Shown: one piece after another, positions 29,595 to 40,720 of the stretch
Numbering within the stretch: position 1 is the first letter of the stretch
Layout: each line of letters opens with the position of its first letter
Made by a program: the position numbers and the translations under genes
NCBI GenBank assembly: GCA_032164245.1
Contig: JAVMKO010000162.1
Coordinates: 62,001-126,000, forward strand
Direction: 5' to 3'
Length of the DNA stretch: 64,000 nt
Origin: Sternotherus odoratus
Lineage: Eukaryota; Chordata; Testudines; Kinosternidae
The notes under the pieces: model-generated
Seen by the model: the letters and a program-made list of their open reading frames with translations, nothing else
What the model was told of the DNA's origin: nothing
Database searches by the model: none

Positions 29595-32500
29595 GCCCCG
29601 CCCTGAGGATCCTGCCTGCGTGGGGGGCGCCTGGCGATGCCCCTGGTCAGTGGGCTGGTGCCCGCCGCTTCCTGACCCTCACGGCGCATCTCGTCATCGT
29701 CATCACCATCTTCTGGTCCCGGGTAAGAGACCCCGACGACGCCCACCCTGCGTGACACTCACAATCGGCACCTTACCACACCACACCCCCGACGACGTCT
29801 ACCTGTGTGACACCCACAGTCGGCAGCATACAGCATGCCTGTCCGACGACACACACCCTGTGTGACACCCGCAATCTGCAGCCTACAGCATGCCACCTAT
29901 CCACCCTGACAATGCACACCCATGTGACACCCACAGTCTACACCCAGACAGAATGCCTGTCCATCCACCCAGACATCACACCCATGTGATGCCCACAACG
30001 TATACCTATACAGCACACCCGTCTACCTATCCAGCATGCCCACTCGTCCACCACAACACACACCCGTATGACACCCACAAGGTACACCTATATAGCACAC
30101 CTGCCTGTACACTGAGACGATGCACATCCATATAGCACTTTGACCTGGAAACACCCACCCATCCTAACAGCACATACCTGTGAGGTACACCCCTACAGCG
30201 TGCCTGCTCGCCCACCGCAAGGATGTACACTCATAAGACGTACAGCTGTACATGTCTGTCCCGGTGACACACACCTTTCTGATACCCGCACCTATGATGT
30301 ACACCCGTACAACACACTGACCCTGATGACGTACAACCGCATGATGCCTGTGATGCAGACCCACCCTGACAACTCACACCTGTATGACGACCATGCCTAC
30401 AACACACACCGCCATATCACACCCGCCCTTACAACGCCCATTCCTGCAATACATCCCCATACCATACACCCATCCCGACAATGGCCGCCTGCCCCAACAA
30501 CGCCCACCCATATAACATCCATCCATGTGACGCACCACCTGTACAATGTGCACAGCTGCCCCGGCAACACCTGCCTGCCACTATCCCCTGTCACGCACGT
30601 ACAGGTCTCCCAACACACTCACCACCTAACACGGTGTACACCATCCTCCAACACGCACCCCTCATGCAGCAGGGCTTCCACCTCACCCACACACCGTGCC
30701 CCCGCCACCTGTGGTCACTTTCCAGAGGTGAGAGGAGGGGGTATGGGGAGCCCCCACTGAACACAGGCGGCAGAAATCAAGGAGGTTGTGGCTGCAGGGA
30801 GGTGGGTGGAAACAATGTGGATCAGGACTCCTGGGTTCTCTCCCCGGCTCTGGGAGGGGAGTGGGGGCTGGTGGGGTATAGAAAAGGGGTCTGGGAATCA
30901 GGACTCCTGGGTTCTCTCCCCGGCTCTGGGAGGGGAGTGGGGGCTAGTGGTTAGAGCAGGGGCAGGCTGGGAGTCAGGACTCCTGGGTTCTCTCCCCGGC
31001 TCTGGGAGAGGAGTGGGGGCTAGTGGTTAGAGCAGGGGCAGGCTGGGAGTCAGGATAGCATCTTTTCTCCTGCCCCCCGATTCTACCCCAGCTCACCCTC
31101 CGCTGAGTGTCACGCCAGGGCCTGATCTTGCTGCCCCGTCTTGCAGGACAACAACGTCCGGGCCGGGCTGCCCCTGAAGTACACCCAGCAGCAGTACCAG
31201 CGCCAGGACCTGGAGTGAGCCGGCTGGGGGGACACCAGGGCGAGCGGAGGGGGGTGGGGGGGATGACAGGTCTGGGTCTACAGCGGGACGGGGGGCACCT
31301 GAGGTGGCAGGGGGACCGGTGGGAGGAGGATGGGCCCAGCTGGGCATGGGGGGGAGGATGCTGGGAGGGGGGAGAAATGGGCTGAGAGAGGTGGGGTGAG
31401 ATTGCGGGGGGTGGGGAGACCAGGGCAGGCAGGACCTGGGGGTCGCGCCCAGCCCCCTGTGACCCCGTGTCGCCCGTCCGGGCGCCGGCCCCAGGCTGGT
31501 GGTGGCCCTGTCGGTGACCCTGGGCTTGTTCGTGGTGGAGCTGGCCGGCTTCTTCTCCGGGGTGTCCATGTTCAACAACACCCAGACTCTGCTGTGTATC
31601 CTTCCGCCTGTTGGGGGACGAACGCTGAACACCCCCCCCCCACCAACCCCCACCCCGTATGGTGTTACAGCATCACCCGGACCTGCCTGACCCCCCACAC
31701 AACACAATGACTTGTCCCCAGGGGGCCCCACCTCTGTTCTGCACTGGCTCAGGGGGGCGGGGAATGGGGCGGTGGCCTTTCCCCTCTAGGGGGCGCCGAC
31801 TCCCACCCGGCCCCAGGGTGGGACTGGCTGGCTATGGGGGGCGGGGAATGGGAGGGAGGAGGTCCACTCAGCTGACCCCAGACCATCACCCTGGTTAGCA
31901 CCGTTGCCATCCCCAGCGGAGAGACCAGGGCCTGGAGGGGTACAGGGGAGAAAGGATGGGGGGCAGCCCCCTGCCCCGCCCCAGCTGCATCAGCCCCCCC
32001 CCCATCGGTCCCAGTTGTTGATCCCCGACTCTGCTCCCCCCCAGCCATCGGGGCTCACGCCGCCGTGACCCTGCTCTTCTTCCTCTTCGACCAGTGGGGC
32101 AGCAGCCTCTACTGGGGGATCTTTGCCTTCCGCAGGTCAGTGGTGCCCCCTAGAGGGGACAGGCCCCTGCCCCCTTCCCCGCCCTCCTGAGCCGGCCAGT
32201 CCCTGCCCTGGTGCCGGGTGGGGCCAGCGCCCCCTACAGGGTTCTCTCCACGCCGGGTTATTTCCCAGCACTGGCCGCTCACTGCAGCGCCTCCGTCTGC
32301 CTCTCCTTCTTCACCTCGGCGCGCTGGCTGGGAGAGCGCCGCCTACTGGTACATCCTGGCCGCCTGCAGGTAGATGCCTCCCCGAGGGGCATGGGCGGGG
32401 GGCACCCGGGGGGAACGTCCTGGCACTGACCCCACCACCCTTGTGCCCCCAGCGCCCTGCCCGCAGCCTTCGAGATCCTGCTCTTCGTCTCCGTCTTCGG

Positions 32501-33351
32501 GTTCAAGAGGAAGCCACTGTGAGCCGCCCCCCCCCCCCGGGAGGTCTGTGCCCTCGGCCCCACGGGCTCTGAGCCGGGGGGTGGATACGCTGCAAGGGGA
32601 GCTCGCCACGCCCGCCGCGCCCCACAGGCCTGGCACTGGACGGGGGCCGCATGGGGCTGTCAGGACCCGGTGCTCTGCCTCTAGGGGCAGGGCTGAATTA
32701 GCCCCATAGGAGCCTACAGTGGGCTGTACCAGCACACAGGTGGTACTGCACCCTGTGTTAGTCCCATAGCAACCTACAGTGCCCCCCCAGGATACCCCCA
32801 TGGGCAACAGGCAGTACTGCAGCCTCTGTCTGTCCCATAGCAACCTACAGTGCCCCCTGCAGGACACCCCCATGGGCAACAGGCGGTACTGCATCCTGTG
32901 TCAGTCCCATAGCAACCTACAGTGCCCCCCGCAGGATACCCCCATGGGCAACAGGCGGTACTGCAGCCTGTGTCAGCCCCATAGCAACCTACAGTGCCCC
33001 CCCAGGAGACCCCCATGGGTAACAGGCGGTACTGCAGCCTGTGTCAGTCCCATAGCAACCTACAGTGCCCCCCAGGGGCAACAGGCGGTACTGCATCCTG
33101 TGTCAGCCCCATAGCAACCTGCTGCCCCCCACCCAGGACACCATGAGGAGCAGGAGGAGGTACTGCACCTGGTGTCAGCCCCACAGCAGCCTGCATCGCC
33201 CCCGGTGGCAGCAGGAGGTACTGCACTGTTTATCAGTCCCATGGGACCCTGCAGCGCCCCTCCCAGGACACCCCAGTGGCAGCAGGAGGTACTGCACCGG
33301 GCAGTGCATCTGCCCCACTGACGCGGGAGCCGGCCCTGCCCCCGGAATAAA
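29595..33351 (+). CDS. TMEM107: TMEM107, ciliary transition-zone tetraspan protein
   Basis: TMEM107 is a small four-pass membrane protein of the ciliary transition zone (MKS module). Exons by splice signals and protein match: exon 1 after 'ccgctag' from 29595, coding 29637-29722 (SGLVP, RFLTLTAHLVIVITIFWSR); exon 2 31147-31214 (GLPLKYTQQQYQRQDLE); exon 3 31495-31595 (ALSVTLGLFVVELAGF, SGVSMFNNTQ); exon 4a 32045-32135 and exon 4b 32269-32369 as alternatives; exon 5 32453-32522 (SALPAAFEILLFVSVFG, KRKPL, stop). Donors and acceptors are GT-AG and phases agree. In exon 1 the frame from ATG 29637 is one base short (GCCCGCCGC) for entering the conserved RFLTL frame, so there is either a 1-nt deletion, an assembly error, or a start in an upstream spliced exon. 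PolyA signal AATAAA at 33346-33351. Expected length is near the usual 140 aa. Confidence 0.9.
29740..30720. repeat. Degenerate CA-rich tandem repeats in TMEM107 intron 1
   Basis: Irregular repetition of 'acacccatgtgacacccaca' and 'tacagca(t/c)gcc' type phrases with a period near 40-50 bp. Frames in it are Thr/His/Pro low complexity. Confidence 0.6.
30825..31055 (+). repeat. Tandem MIR-head units (3 copies) in TMEM107 intron 1
   Basis: Three ~74-bp units ('actcctgggttctctccccg', 'ggggctagtggttagagcag'). Confidence 0.85.
32045..32135 (+). CDS. TMEM107: TMEM107 alternative exon 4a
   Basis: 91 nt between 'cccccag' and 'GTCAGT'. It continues the codon split from exon 3 (T + CC = Ser) and reads IGAHAAVTLLFFLFDQW, then SSLYWGIFAFR, ending AG to join exon 5. 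It is two codons shorter than the canonical vertebrate exon and lacks its HCSASV motif, but the phase is right and there is no stop. It would supply the third membrane segment. Confidence 0.7.
32269..32369 (+). CDS. TMEM107: TMEM107 alternative exon 4b, canonical but frameshifted
   Basis: 101 nt between 'tttcccag' and 'GTAGAT'. It reads LAAHCSASVCLSFF, close to the conserved vertebrate exon, and its end reads YWYILAAC in a different frame. A TGGC duplication at the ARW position (32322-32330) adds four bases and breaks the frame. Both ends have the same phase as exon 4a, so the two exons are mutually exclusive in form. Confidence 0.6.
32695..33300 (+). repeat. 71-bp minisatellite in the TMEM107 3' UTR
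   Basis: Seven to eight copies of a unit starting 'cccatagcaacctacagtgc' and containing 'ggcaacaggcggtactgca'. Starts at 32763, 32834 and 32905 show the 71-bp period; later copies diverge. Confidence 0.85.
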
Positions 33352-33354
33352 GCC

Positions 33355-34430
33355 GGCTTTCCTAACCAGAGCTGGGGTCTGTTCCAGTCTGCTCCCCCCT
33401 CCCTTGTGGGCTGGGGGGGCAGAACTCACATGGGAAGGAGTTTGGGGGTGATCGCATAAGAAGGGCTGATTCGGCAGGGCATGCTCTCCCCTCACAGCTC
33501 TCCCCAGGGGGCTGTCAGTTAGGCTGGGCATCAGCAGAGCTGTGGCTCAGGAGTGGGGGGCACCAGCAGAACAGTGGGGGTGGGCTGGCTGGGGGGTGGG
33601 AGTGAGGGGCATCAGCAGAGCTGGGGGGCAGGGCTGGACTGGCAGGGGGTTGGGGGGTGGGAGTGAGGGGCACTGGCAGAGCTGGGGGGGCTGACTGAAT
33701 ATATGGGGCTGAGAACAGGAACTCAAGGACTGTGTTGAATGGATCAGCCATTAACACCATAAACACCCTCCACTCCCCCTGCACACGGGCACTGTTGGGT
33801 CCATTGCCCCCCACTTCCCACCTGGGCAGTAGTGGGGAGCAGAGTGAGGGGGGCCTCCCCAGCACGCCCCCCATGGGTAAACCACAGACCCACCAGCTAC
33901 ACCCCCTCCATCCGTTCCCCCACATCGTCTGTCCCTCCCAATTCACCCATCCCCCAACACCCCCCAACTGTGGTCTGAGCAGTGCCTGGTGTGACGGGTC
34001 CCGATCTCGATTTGGGGGGGGGGGTCTGGGCAGTGCCCGGTGAGACGGGGCCCCGATCTCGGTGGGGGGGGGGTCTGGATGGTGACCTGTAGACTGAATG
34101 CCCGGTGCCACCGTGCAGGGGTGTGCAGTGGGACGGTGTGAGGCCCCCGCCCGTCACTCTGACGCCCAGCGAGCTGTGGGGAGAAACACAGTCCGTGTGA
34201 AACCCGCAGGACGTGCAGTTAAAGGGCCAGTGCTCATACTGGGGGGGGGGGCGGGGCGGGGGTCACAAGAGTAGCTCCCTGGAGCCACAGGTCAGTGCCC
34301 TGGCATGACGTGAGTGTGATGGGGCTCAGAGCTGGCCCCCACCAGCAGCAAAGCCAGAAAGGGGGGGCTCCACCACTGCTCCCATGGAAGGTTGTGGGGG
34401 CTGCAAAGCAGAAGGACCAGCGTTGGGGGT
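33355..34430. other. Intergenic, GC-rich, no gene seen
   Basis: It contains a short diverged tandem stretch at 33530-33700 (period ~60, 'gtgaggggca(t/c)cagcagagct') and G-runs at 34010-34070. No U8-like (SNORD118) sequence was recognised here. Confidence 0.4.
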
Positions 34431-34589
34431 GTACTATTTATATAGATAGTATAAATTTATACTATTCATACTCTACCCCCCTTCTGCAAACAGACTTTTC
34501 TCTTGGAAAGACGAAATATTCTTCGGGTTTTTTTAAATCAATCTGGCCCCTTCATTCCTTCTTTAGGTTCTGCCGGACACGTTTGTCCT

Positions 34590-34985
34590 AAGAAATAGCA
34601 GCTGCGGTCTTCAGAGTGAGGCTTTTTACGCCTTCAGCCCCGGTACCGCTGCCTCGGCAGCAATGGGTTTGAGATCATGCCTGTGGGGCTGAGTCAGAAA
34701 GACTCTTGATCGCACATCTTCTGGGAGAGGATCGGGGACACGTTTGTTTAGTTCTTTACTCATTTTCATCACTTATCGGTGCTGTCGGCCCACGACAATA
34801 TCTCGAGACCATCTGTGTGAAGATTGAAGTGATCTAGTCAGTTGCCTCCGTTTTCTTCAAAAGCCCTCACAAGGTCTAGCACATCCCTGCAGGATTTGTC
34901 ATGAAGCATGTCAGAGACCAGGGACAAAATCTTCTCCTGCGCTTCACTAGGATGACGATAAGAAAAAAACGAATGAGAATTTCCT
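34590..34985 (-). pseudogene. Disrupted coding remnant, unidentified
   Basis: The minus strand reads protein-like sequence in successive frames: 'SEAQEKILSLVSDMLHD', 'VLDLVRAFEENGGN', a TGA, 'LDHFNLHTDGLEILSWADS', then after a frame change 'MSKELNKRVPDPLPEDV', 'SRVFLTQPHRHDL' and 'AAVPGLKA' with a stop. The composition looks like real protein with at least one stop and one or two frameshifts, so it is a retrocopy or dead gene. I do not recognise the family. Confidence 0.45.
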
Positions 34986-35049
34986 TGCCTGCCCCCCTGT
35001 CGGGCGAGGAGAGGTTTTCATCTCGGGTTTCGCGTTATTTATAATCTTT

Positions 35050-35900
35050 GGTCACTGAAAACAAAGTGGTCCGATCCTCAGTGGATGTTGAAGTCTATGG
35101 AGAGGCGATTCATTCACTTCCCCATCCCGAGTCCAGCACCGTCCTTCAGCACCGAGCGGGAGAAGGAGGAGCGGGTGCACCCCACACTCAACACCCCCGA
35201 GCGGCCCCGGCCAAAGTTCATGGCTCATGCGGGACCGGGGCGGGCCGCGGCTCGGGGCCCCCTGCTGATGACCCCTCTGGTAGGGAGAGGGGGGGTCCCC
35301 ACACCCCTCCTGCGGTTCGGCTCCAGGGGGGGGCTGGGCGCACACCCCCTCGGAGCCAGCAGCCGCCCGCGCCCCAGGGCGGAGGGAGACTCAGGCGATC
35401 CCTGGAGCTGGGAGCTGCCGCTTCAGTGGGACGCGGAGGAAGAGCCCGGGAGCCTCCTGGGCGTGGCCCCGGGCGTTGGGGCTCCCTGTGCCCGGGTGCT
35501 GCTGCTGCTGTGGGCGGCCCGCGGAGGTGGCGCCCAGCGCATGGTGCCACCGCGGTGCCAGGGAGGAAGGGGAAGCCCCACTCTGCCGCCTCCTCCACTC
35601 TCCCCGCCGCCCGCTGTCTGCTCGGAGGCTCCGCGGAGCCGGGGAGGGGACCCGCCTCCTCCCGCCTCCCTGACCCGGCGAGGGAGCGGAGCCGCCCTGG
35701 CTCTGCCTCCATCCCCAGCCGCCAGGGGGGGACTTCACCCTCCTCCTCCCCTTTCCCGCCCTCCCCGCCGGGCTCCCCCGCAATGAGGCCTCCTGGGGAA
35801 GCCCGGGTCAGTGAGTCTCCAGCGCTCGGTCCCCCGGGATCCCCCCGGGCTGTTGCCCGCGACATGGTTGCACCTCACTTGGCTAGTTAGTTTTCCTCTC
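35050..35900. other. CpG-rich block, promoter-like, no gene assigned
   Basis: Dense CpG with SP1-type GC runs. The open frames are compositional and match nothing. It could be a promoter for an unseen transcript. Confidence 0.3.
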
Positions 35901-36422
35901 CTTTGATTTTTTCTAAGTGATGCACATATTCATCAGCATCTGAAGCACCATCCAAGATATAACTCTATCCATCTCTTGAGTTTACACCACATATTACCGA
36001 ATTTGGCTCCTTCTGTCCAAGAGGAAGGGCAAGTGAGTATCTCTTCAGAACTGATGCTAAACCTGAGCAGAATCCAGTACTTCTAAAGAGAACAGCAGAG
36101 ACAAAATACACCATTGTTTTACTGTTGCACCTTTCTACTGCTGCTACATATACAAAACATGATATATGTATTTGTGTTTATGAATTATCTTGTTTTGTTT
36201 TGTTACTATCAGTTTACCTTGACAGCTGATGTTTGTAGGACACCTATAAAGGTTTAAAAAGAAATGAATAGTCCTACAATTTAGGAACAAAAGATTTCAA
36301 AGACAACGAGAACAGGAAATAAATGCTCTTGATTTTAATCAGTTTCTGTCATCTTTCTACAATGATAGGCTGCAGATTAGATCAAATTTCCACATTACTA
36401 CTGGGAATAATTATGTCATATC

Positions 36423-36545
36423 ATGTATTTAGTTGTGACACTGTGACACTCCCAAACTTGAAGAAGAGCTTTGTGTAAGCTCAAAAGCTTGTCTCACCAA
36501 CAGAAGTTGTACCAATAAAAGATATTGCATCACTCACCTTGTCTC
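36423..36545. repeat. Sauropsid interspersed repeat end
   Basis: It contains the familiar 'cttgaagaagagctttgtg', 'ccaacagaagttg' and 'ccaataaaagatattgca' sequence of a common turtle/archosaur dispersed repeat. Confidence 0.55.
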
Positions 36546-36759
36546 TGTAAGGTAAGCCACTTTTATGCTTGATTGCACTATGTCCACTAGAGGTCAAGAG
36601 TAATTTTTCTCCATTAATTTACAGAGAAAAAAGGTAGTAAGCATACAAATCAATGACTTGTCCCACAATAAATTCATTTTCTAGATTTCTTCAGGGATAA
36701 CAACCTCTAGTTTATATTTTCATGTGGCTGGAAAGGTTTTACTATCAAGTGCTGACTTT

Positions 36760-37310
36760 AGTTAAGGTTCGGGGGGCTGCTCGGGCAGGCGGGGGGGTCC
36801 GGTGCAGGGCTGCTCAGGCAGGGCGCTCCAAGACCCGGCCACAGGGAGGAGCCGGCACGGGGTGCAGAGAGCGACCCCCACCCCCCAAGTCCCGGAGAGG
36901 TTCACGGCACAGAGCACAGCAGCCTCATCCACATTAGCATACCAGGCACCGCCCACTGCTCCACATGCTCAACGCACTCCCCAGACCCTGATCCATCCCC
37001 CTCCCCCTCCCTCCTCCTCAGGTCCCTCCCCCCGTCCCCCACCTCCAACCGCCTCCTTCCTTCGAGACACCCGCTGCTCGCCGGCCCCCCCATAACTCCC
37101 CCCCCCGCTAGTCACCGGGGCAGCCTGCAAGGGAATAACCCCCCCCTCGCGCCCCTCCCCCAGCGGCGCGGTGCCGCTTCCGGGAGCGACGAACCACCAA
37201 TCGCTGTGCTCCCTCCCGCCCCCATGCCATGCCCTGGAGCAGTGGGCGGTGCCTGGTATGCTAATGAGGACGAAGCTGCTCGCAGTGAGGGGAGAGGGGG
37301 GGGGCTACAG
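36760..37310. repeat. Promoter modules, copy E (two facing halves)
   Basis: It holds two inverted copies of the promoter core: 'cattagcatacc' at ~36931 and 'tatgctaatgagg' at ~37257, each beside 'accaggcaccgcccactgctcc' or its complement. It also includes the 'gctccaagacccggccacag' unit known from the 46.7-47.1 kb array. Confidence 0.65.
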
Positions 37311-37319
37311 TCACCCTGA

Positions 37320-38890
37320 GGTGTAAAACCAGCATCCGCCATGGGGTGCTGCAAAACCAGCTCTTTTAGAGATATAACCCCCCTGGGAGAAGGTGGCTGT
37401 TGGGCCAGGTGACAGAGCGTGAGCCAAGGGGACGGATCTACTTCGATCACCAACCCCTGAAAGAGCAAGAGTCGCACACTCAGTACCTGCTGCCCCACTC
37501 ACAGCTCCTCTATTTTGGGGGGAGAGGAGTCAATCAAATGGAAGCTCCAGGTGGATCGCAGTCAAAAGAGTCCAATCCCCTCAGAGCATCCCAGAAACAC
37601 CAGTGTGAGAGGACAGAGAGAGAGCCCCTCCTCTCTCCCAGAAGATCCATCACATCCTACTAGCCACAGACTGATACAGGAGATGGAGTCCACAGCAGGA
37701 TGGAGGGAGAATTCCCTGGTAGGAAGCCCAACAACCTCCTCATTCAGAAGAGCTGGATATGAAGGGAGGGGAATGTCCCCTAAACCTCACTGGTGGGTGC
37801 TCCCTTCAGATCTCTCGGCAGCCACTGATTAGTCAGATCAGGCTCCAGCACTGGGAGTCTGGTCAGTTTTCCTAGCCCCATGTAGGTGGATTCTTTTGTG
37901 TTTCACAAATTAGGGTATTTCCATCCCTGAGCCTCATAGGTCTCTTCCTAGAATCTAGGCCACTTATTAAACAACTCCCAGCAGGTTTGTCACACCCTGT
38001 CCTCCTCCCTTTCTCAACCTCTGCATTTCCTGCCCCACTCCTACCTACAAACCAGACTGTGCAAAACCTTCTCATCCCCGGTGTATTTTCTGTCCCTTTC
38101 CCTCCTGCAAGAACTCACCAGCAGCCCCCTGATAATCCCTATCTGAACTGGCTCCTCTGCAGCCATTTCTCTCCCCTCTCCCATGGGAGGACTGGATGAA
38201 CTGGAGGGAAACATGGACGCCATTCTGCTGCCTGGGAGGGGGAGAAAGGTAATTGTGCAGGTTTCAAAACAGGCTTTAGTTAATTTCACATGAGCCTGGG
38301 GGAATTGTCTTTCTCTGCAGACAGACATCAGATTCTGCCATCTTGGAAAGATGCTCAATGTCTTTATTACAGTGTAGACCTGGCCCCTTCTGCCAGGCTA
38401 AGCCCACAGACACATTTTTAACCTCCCTTCTCCTTCTCCATCCCCTCCTCAGGTGACAAACCAAAGGAGTCCTTTTAGGTGATTCCCTTGGACACTGACC
38501 CCACAGCAGCCACAGCCCCGCAGGAGGTATTTGGAGTCAGAAACTGGATTTTCCTCTGTCTGCTCCTTTTCTTCTTCTCATGGACCAGGCAGAGAAGAAG
38601 GTTTAATTAAGGTCACTTCCCAGCACAGAACCTCGCTGGGGGAGCAGCATCTGCTAAGCCTGATCTCCGGCATCACAATGGAGGCTTCAGCATTGGACCC
38701 AAAAAGCTGAACCCCAATATCCTGAGCAGAAAGGGACATGGAAGGCCTGGAGGGGCAAAGTGGGTAAGACATTTCCATGCCCTGTCACTAGCAAATAATG
38801 GCCACCATGGATCCATCCCACAGGTGGCTACATCTTTGCACTGTGGGAAGCAACTCCTCATGGAGACTATTAGGCATGGGGCATGGGATA
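37320..38890. other. No gene recognised
   Basis: Moderately AT/GC mixed DNA without clear repeats or coding signals. Confidence 0.35.
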
Positions 38891-38891
38891 C

Positions 38892-38899
38892 GTCTAGAC
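38892..38899. repeat. TSD left of second hAT-type element
   Basis: GTCTAGAC, identical to 40856-40863 (itself palindromic). Confidence 0.85.
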
Positions 38900-39230
38900 C
38901 AGGGGTCTCCAAACTTTTCAGCCCGAGGGCCGCATTAACTATCAAATAGCAGTTCGGGGGCCGACAACACACTCGAGGTCCAAATAAAAAAGAATCAAAA
39001 CATGGATGTTGTTTTTAATTATTTATTTAATATTATTTTATTCAGTTATTTAATAACACATTGATACACTACACATGAACACCTGTTCACTACACATGAA
39101 CACTACACATGAACACCTGTGCACTACACATGAACACCTGTTCACTACACATGAACACTACACATGAACACCTGTTCACTACACATGAACACTACACATG
39201 AACACCTATTCACTACACATGAACACTACA

Positions 39231-40375
39231 CATCAACCCCCCAACTGACCCACCCAGCCAGGTCTCTCCCCCCCCAACCTCCTTTCCTCCAACCCCCAAC
39301 TGACCCACCCAGCCAGGTCTCTCCCCCCCCAAACCTCCTTTCCTCCAACCCCCAACTGACCCACCCAGCCAGGTCTCTCCCCCCAAAACCTCCTTTCCTC
39401 CAACCCCCAAATGACCCACCCAGCCAGGTCTCTCCCCCCAAAACCTCCTTTCCTCCAACCCCCAAATGACCCACCCAGCCCGGTCTCTCACCCCCAAAAC
39501 CTCCTTTCCTCCAACCCCCAACTGACCCACCCAGCCAGGTCTCTCACCCCAAAACCTCCTTTCCTCCAACCCCCCCCCAAAATGACCCACCCAGCCAGGT
39601 CTCTCCCCCCAAAACCTCCTTTCCTCCAACCCCCCCCCCCAATGACCCACCCAGCCAGGTCTCTCCCCCCCAAACCTCCTTTCCTCCAACCCCCCCCCAA
39701 ATGACCCACCCAGCCCGGTCTCTCACCCCCAAACCTCCTTTCCTCCAACCCCCCCCAACTGACCCACCCAGCCAGGTCTCTCACCCCAAAACCTCCTTTC
39801 CTCCAACCCCCAACTGACCCACCCAGCCAGGTCTCTCCCCCCAAAACCTCCTTTCCTCCAACCCCCAAATGACCCACCCAGCCCGGTCTCTCACCCCCAA
39901 ACCTCCTTTCCTCCAACCCCCCCCCAAAATGACCCACCCAGCCAGGTCTCTCACCCCAAAACCTCCTTTCCTCCCACCCACCCCCCAACTGACCCACCCA
40001 GCCAGGTCTCTCACCCCAAAACCTCCTTTCCTCCCACCCACCCCCCAACTGACCCACCCAGCCCGGTCTCTCACCCCAAAACCTCCTTTCCTCCAAACCC
40101 CCCCCCCAAATGACCCACCCAGCCAGGTCTCTCACCCCAAAACCTCCTTCCCTCCCACCCACCCCCCAACTGACCCACCCAGCCCGGTCTCTCACCCCAA
40201 AACCTCCTTTCCTCCAACCCCCCCCCCAACTGACCCACCCAGCCAGGTCTCTCACCCCAAAACCTCCTTTCCTCCAACCCCCCCCCCAAATGACCCACCC
40301 AGCCAGGTCTCTCCCCCCAAAACCTCCTTCCCTCCCACCCACCCCCCAACTGACCCGCTCAACCCGGTCTCTCCC
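39231..40375. repeat. ~55-60-bp minisatellite inside the hAT-type element
   Basis: About 20 copies of 'tgacccacccagccaggtct' plus 'ctc(a/c)cccc' plus 'aaaacctcctttcctcca'. Long open frames (Pro-rich plus strand, Gly/Trp-rich minus strand) come from this periodicity. Confidence 0.93.
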
Positions 40376-40473
40376 CACAGACCGGTTCGCCGCCTGGCAG
40401 TGGGTGGCTCCTTGTTTCGCCCCCTGTAACTGGGTGGCGGTGCGGCGCGTCCCGGCCCCAGCTCTGAGCCGTC

Positions 40474-40720
40474 CCTGGCCGGCGGCGGCAGCCGAGCACG
40501 CGGTGGGTCCCGGCCCCGGGGCGGCAGCCGAGCACGCGGCGGGTCCCGGCCCCGGGGCGGCAGCCGAGCACGCGGCGGGTCCCGGCCCCGCGGCGGCAGC
40601 CGAGCACGCGGCGGGTCCCGGCCCCGCGGCGGCAGCCGAGCACGCGGCGGGTCCCGGCCCCGCGGCGGCAGCCGAGCACGCGGCGCGTCCCGGCCCCGCG
40701 GCTGGCGGCCCGCGCGGCGC
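40474..40720. repeat. ~38-bp GC minisatellite
   Basis: Six copies of 'ggcggcagccgagcacgcgg' followed by 'gggtcccggcccc'. Confidence 0.92.

Noticed and set aside
33355..34430. U8 (SNORD118) or other snoRNA next to TMEM107
   Set aside because: No C/D-box arrangement or U8-like sequence could be recognised by eye.
39060..40375. CRISPR-like repeat-spacer pattern
   Set aside because: Units are contiguous and diverged with no unique spacers; the genome is vertebrate.
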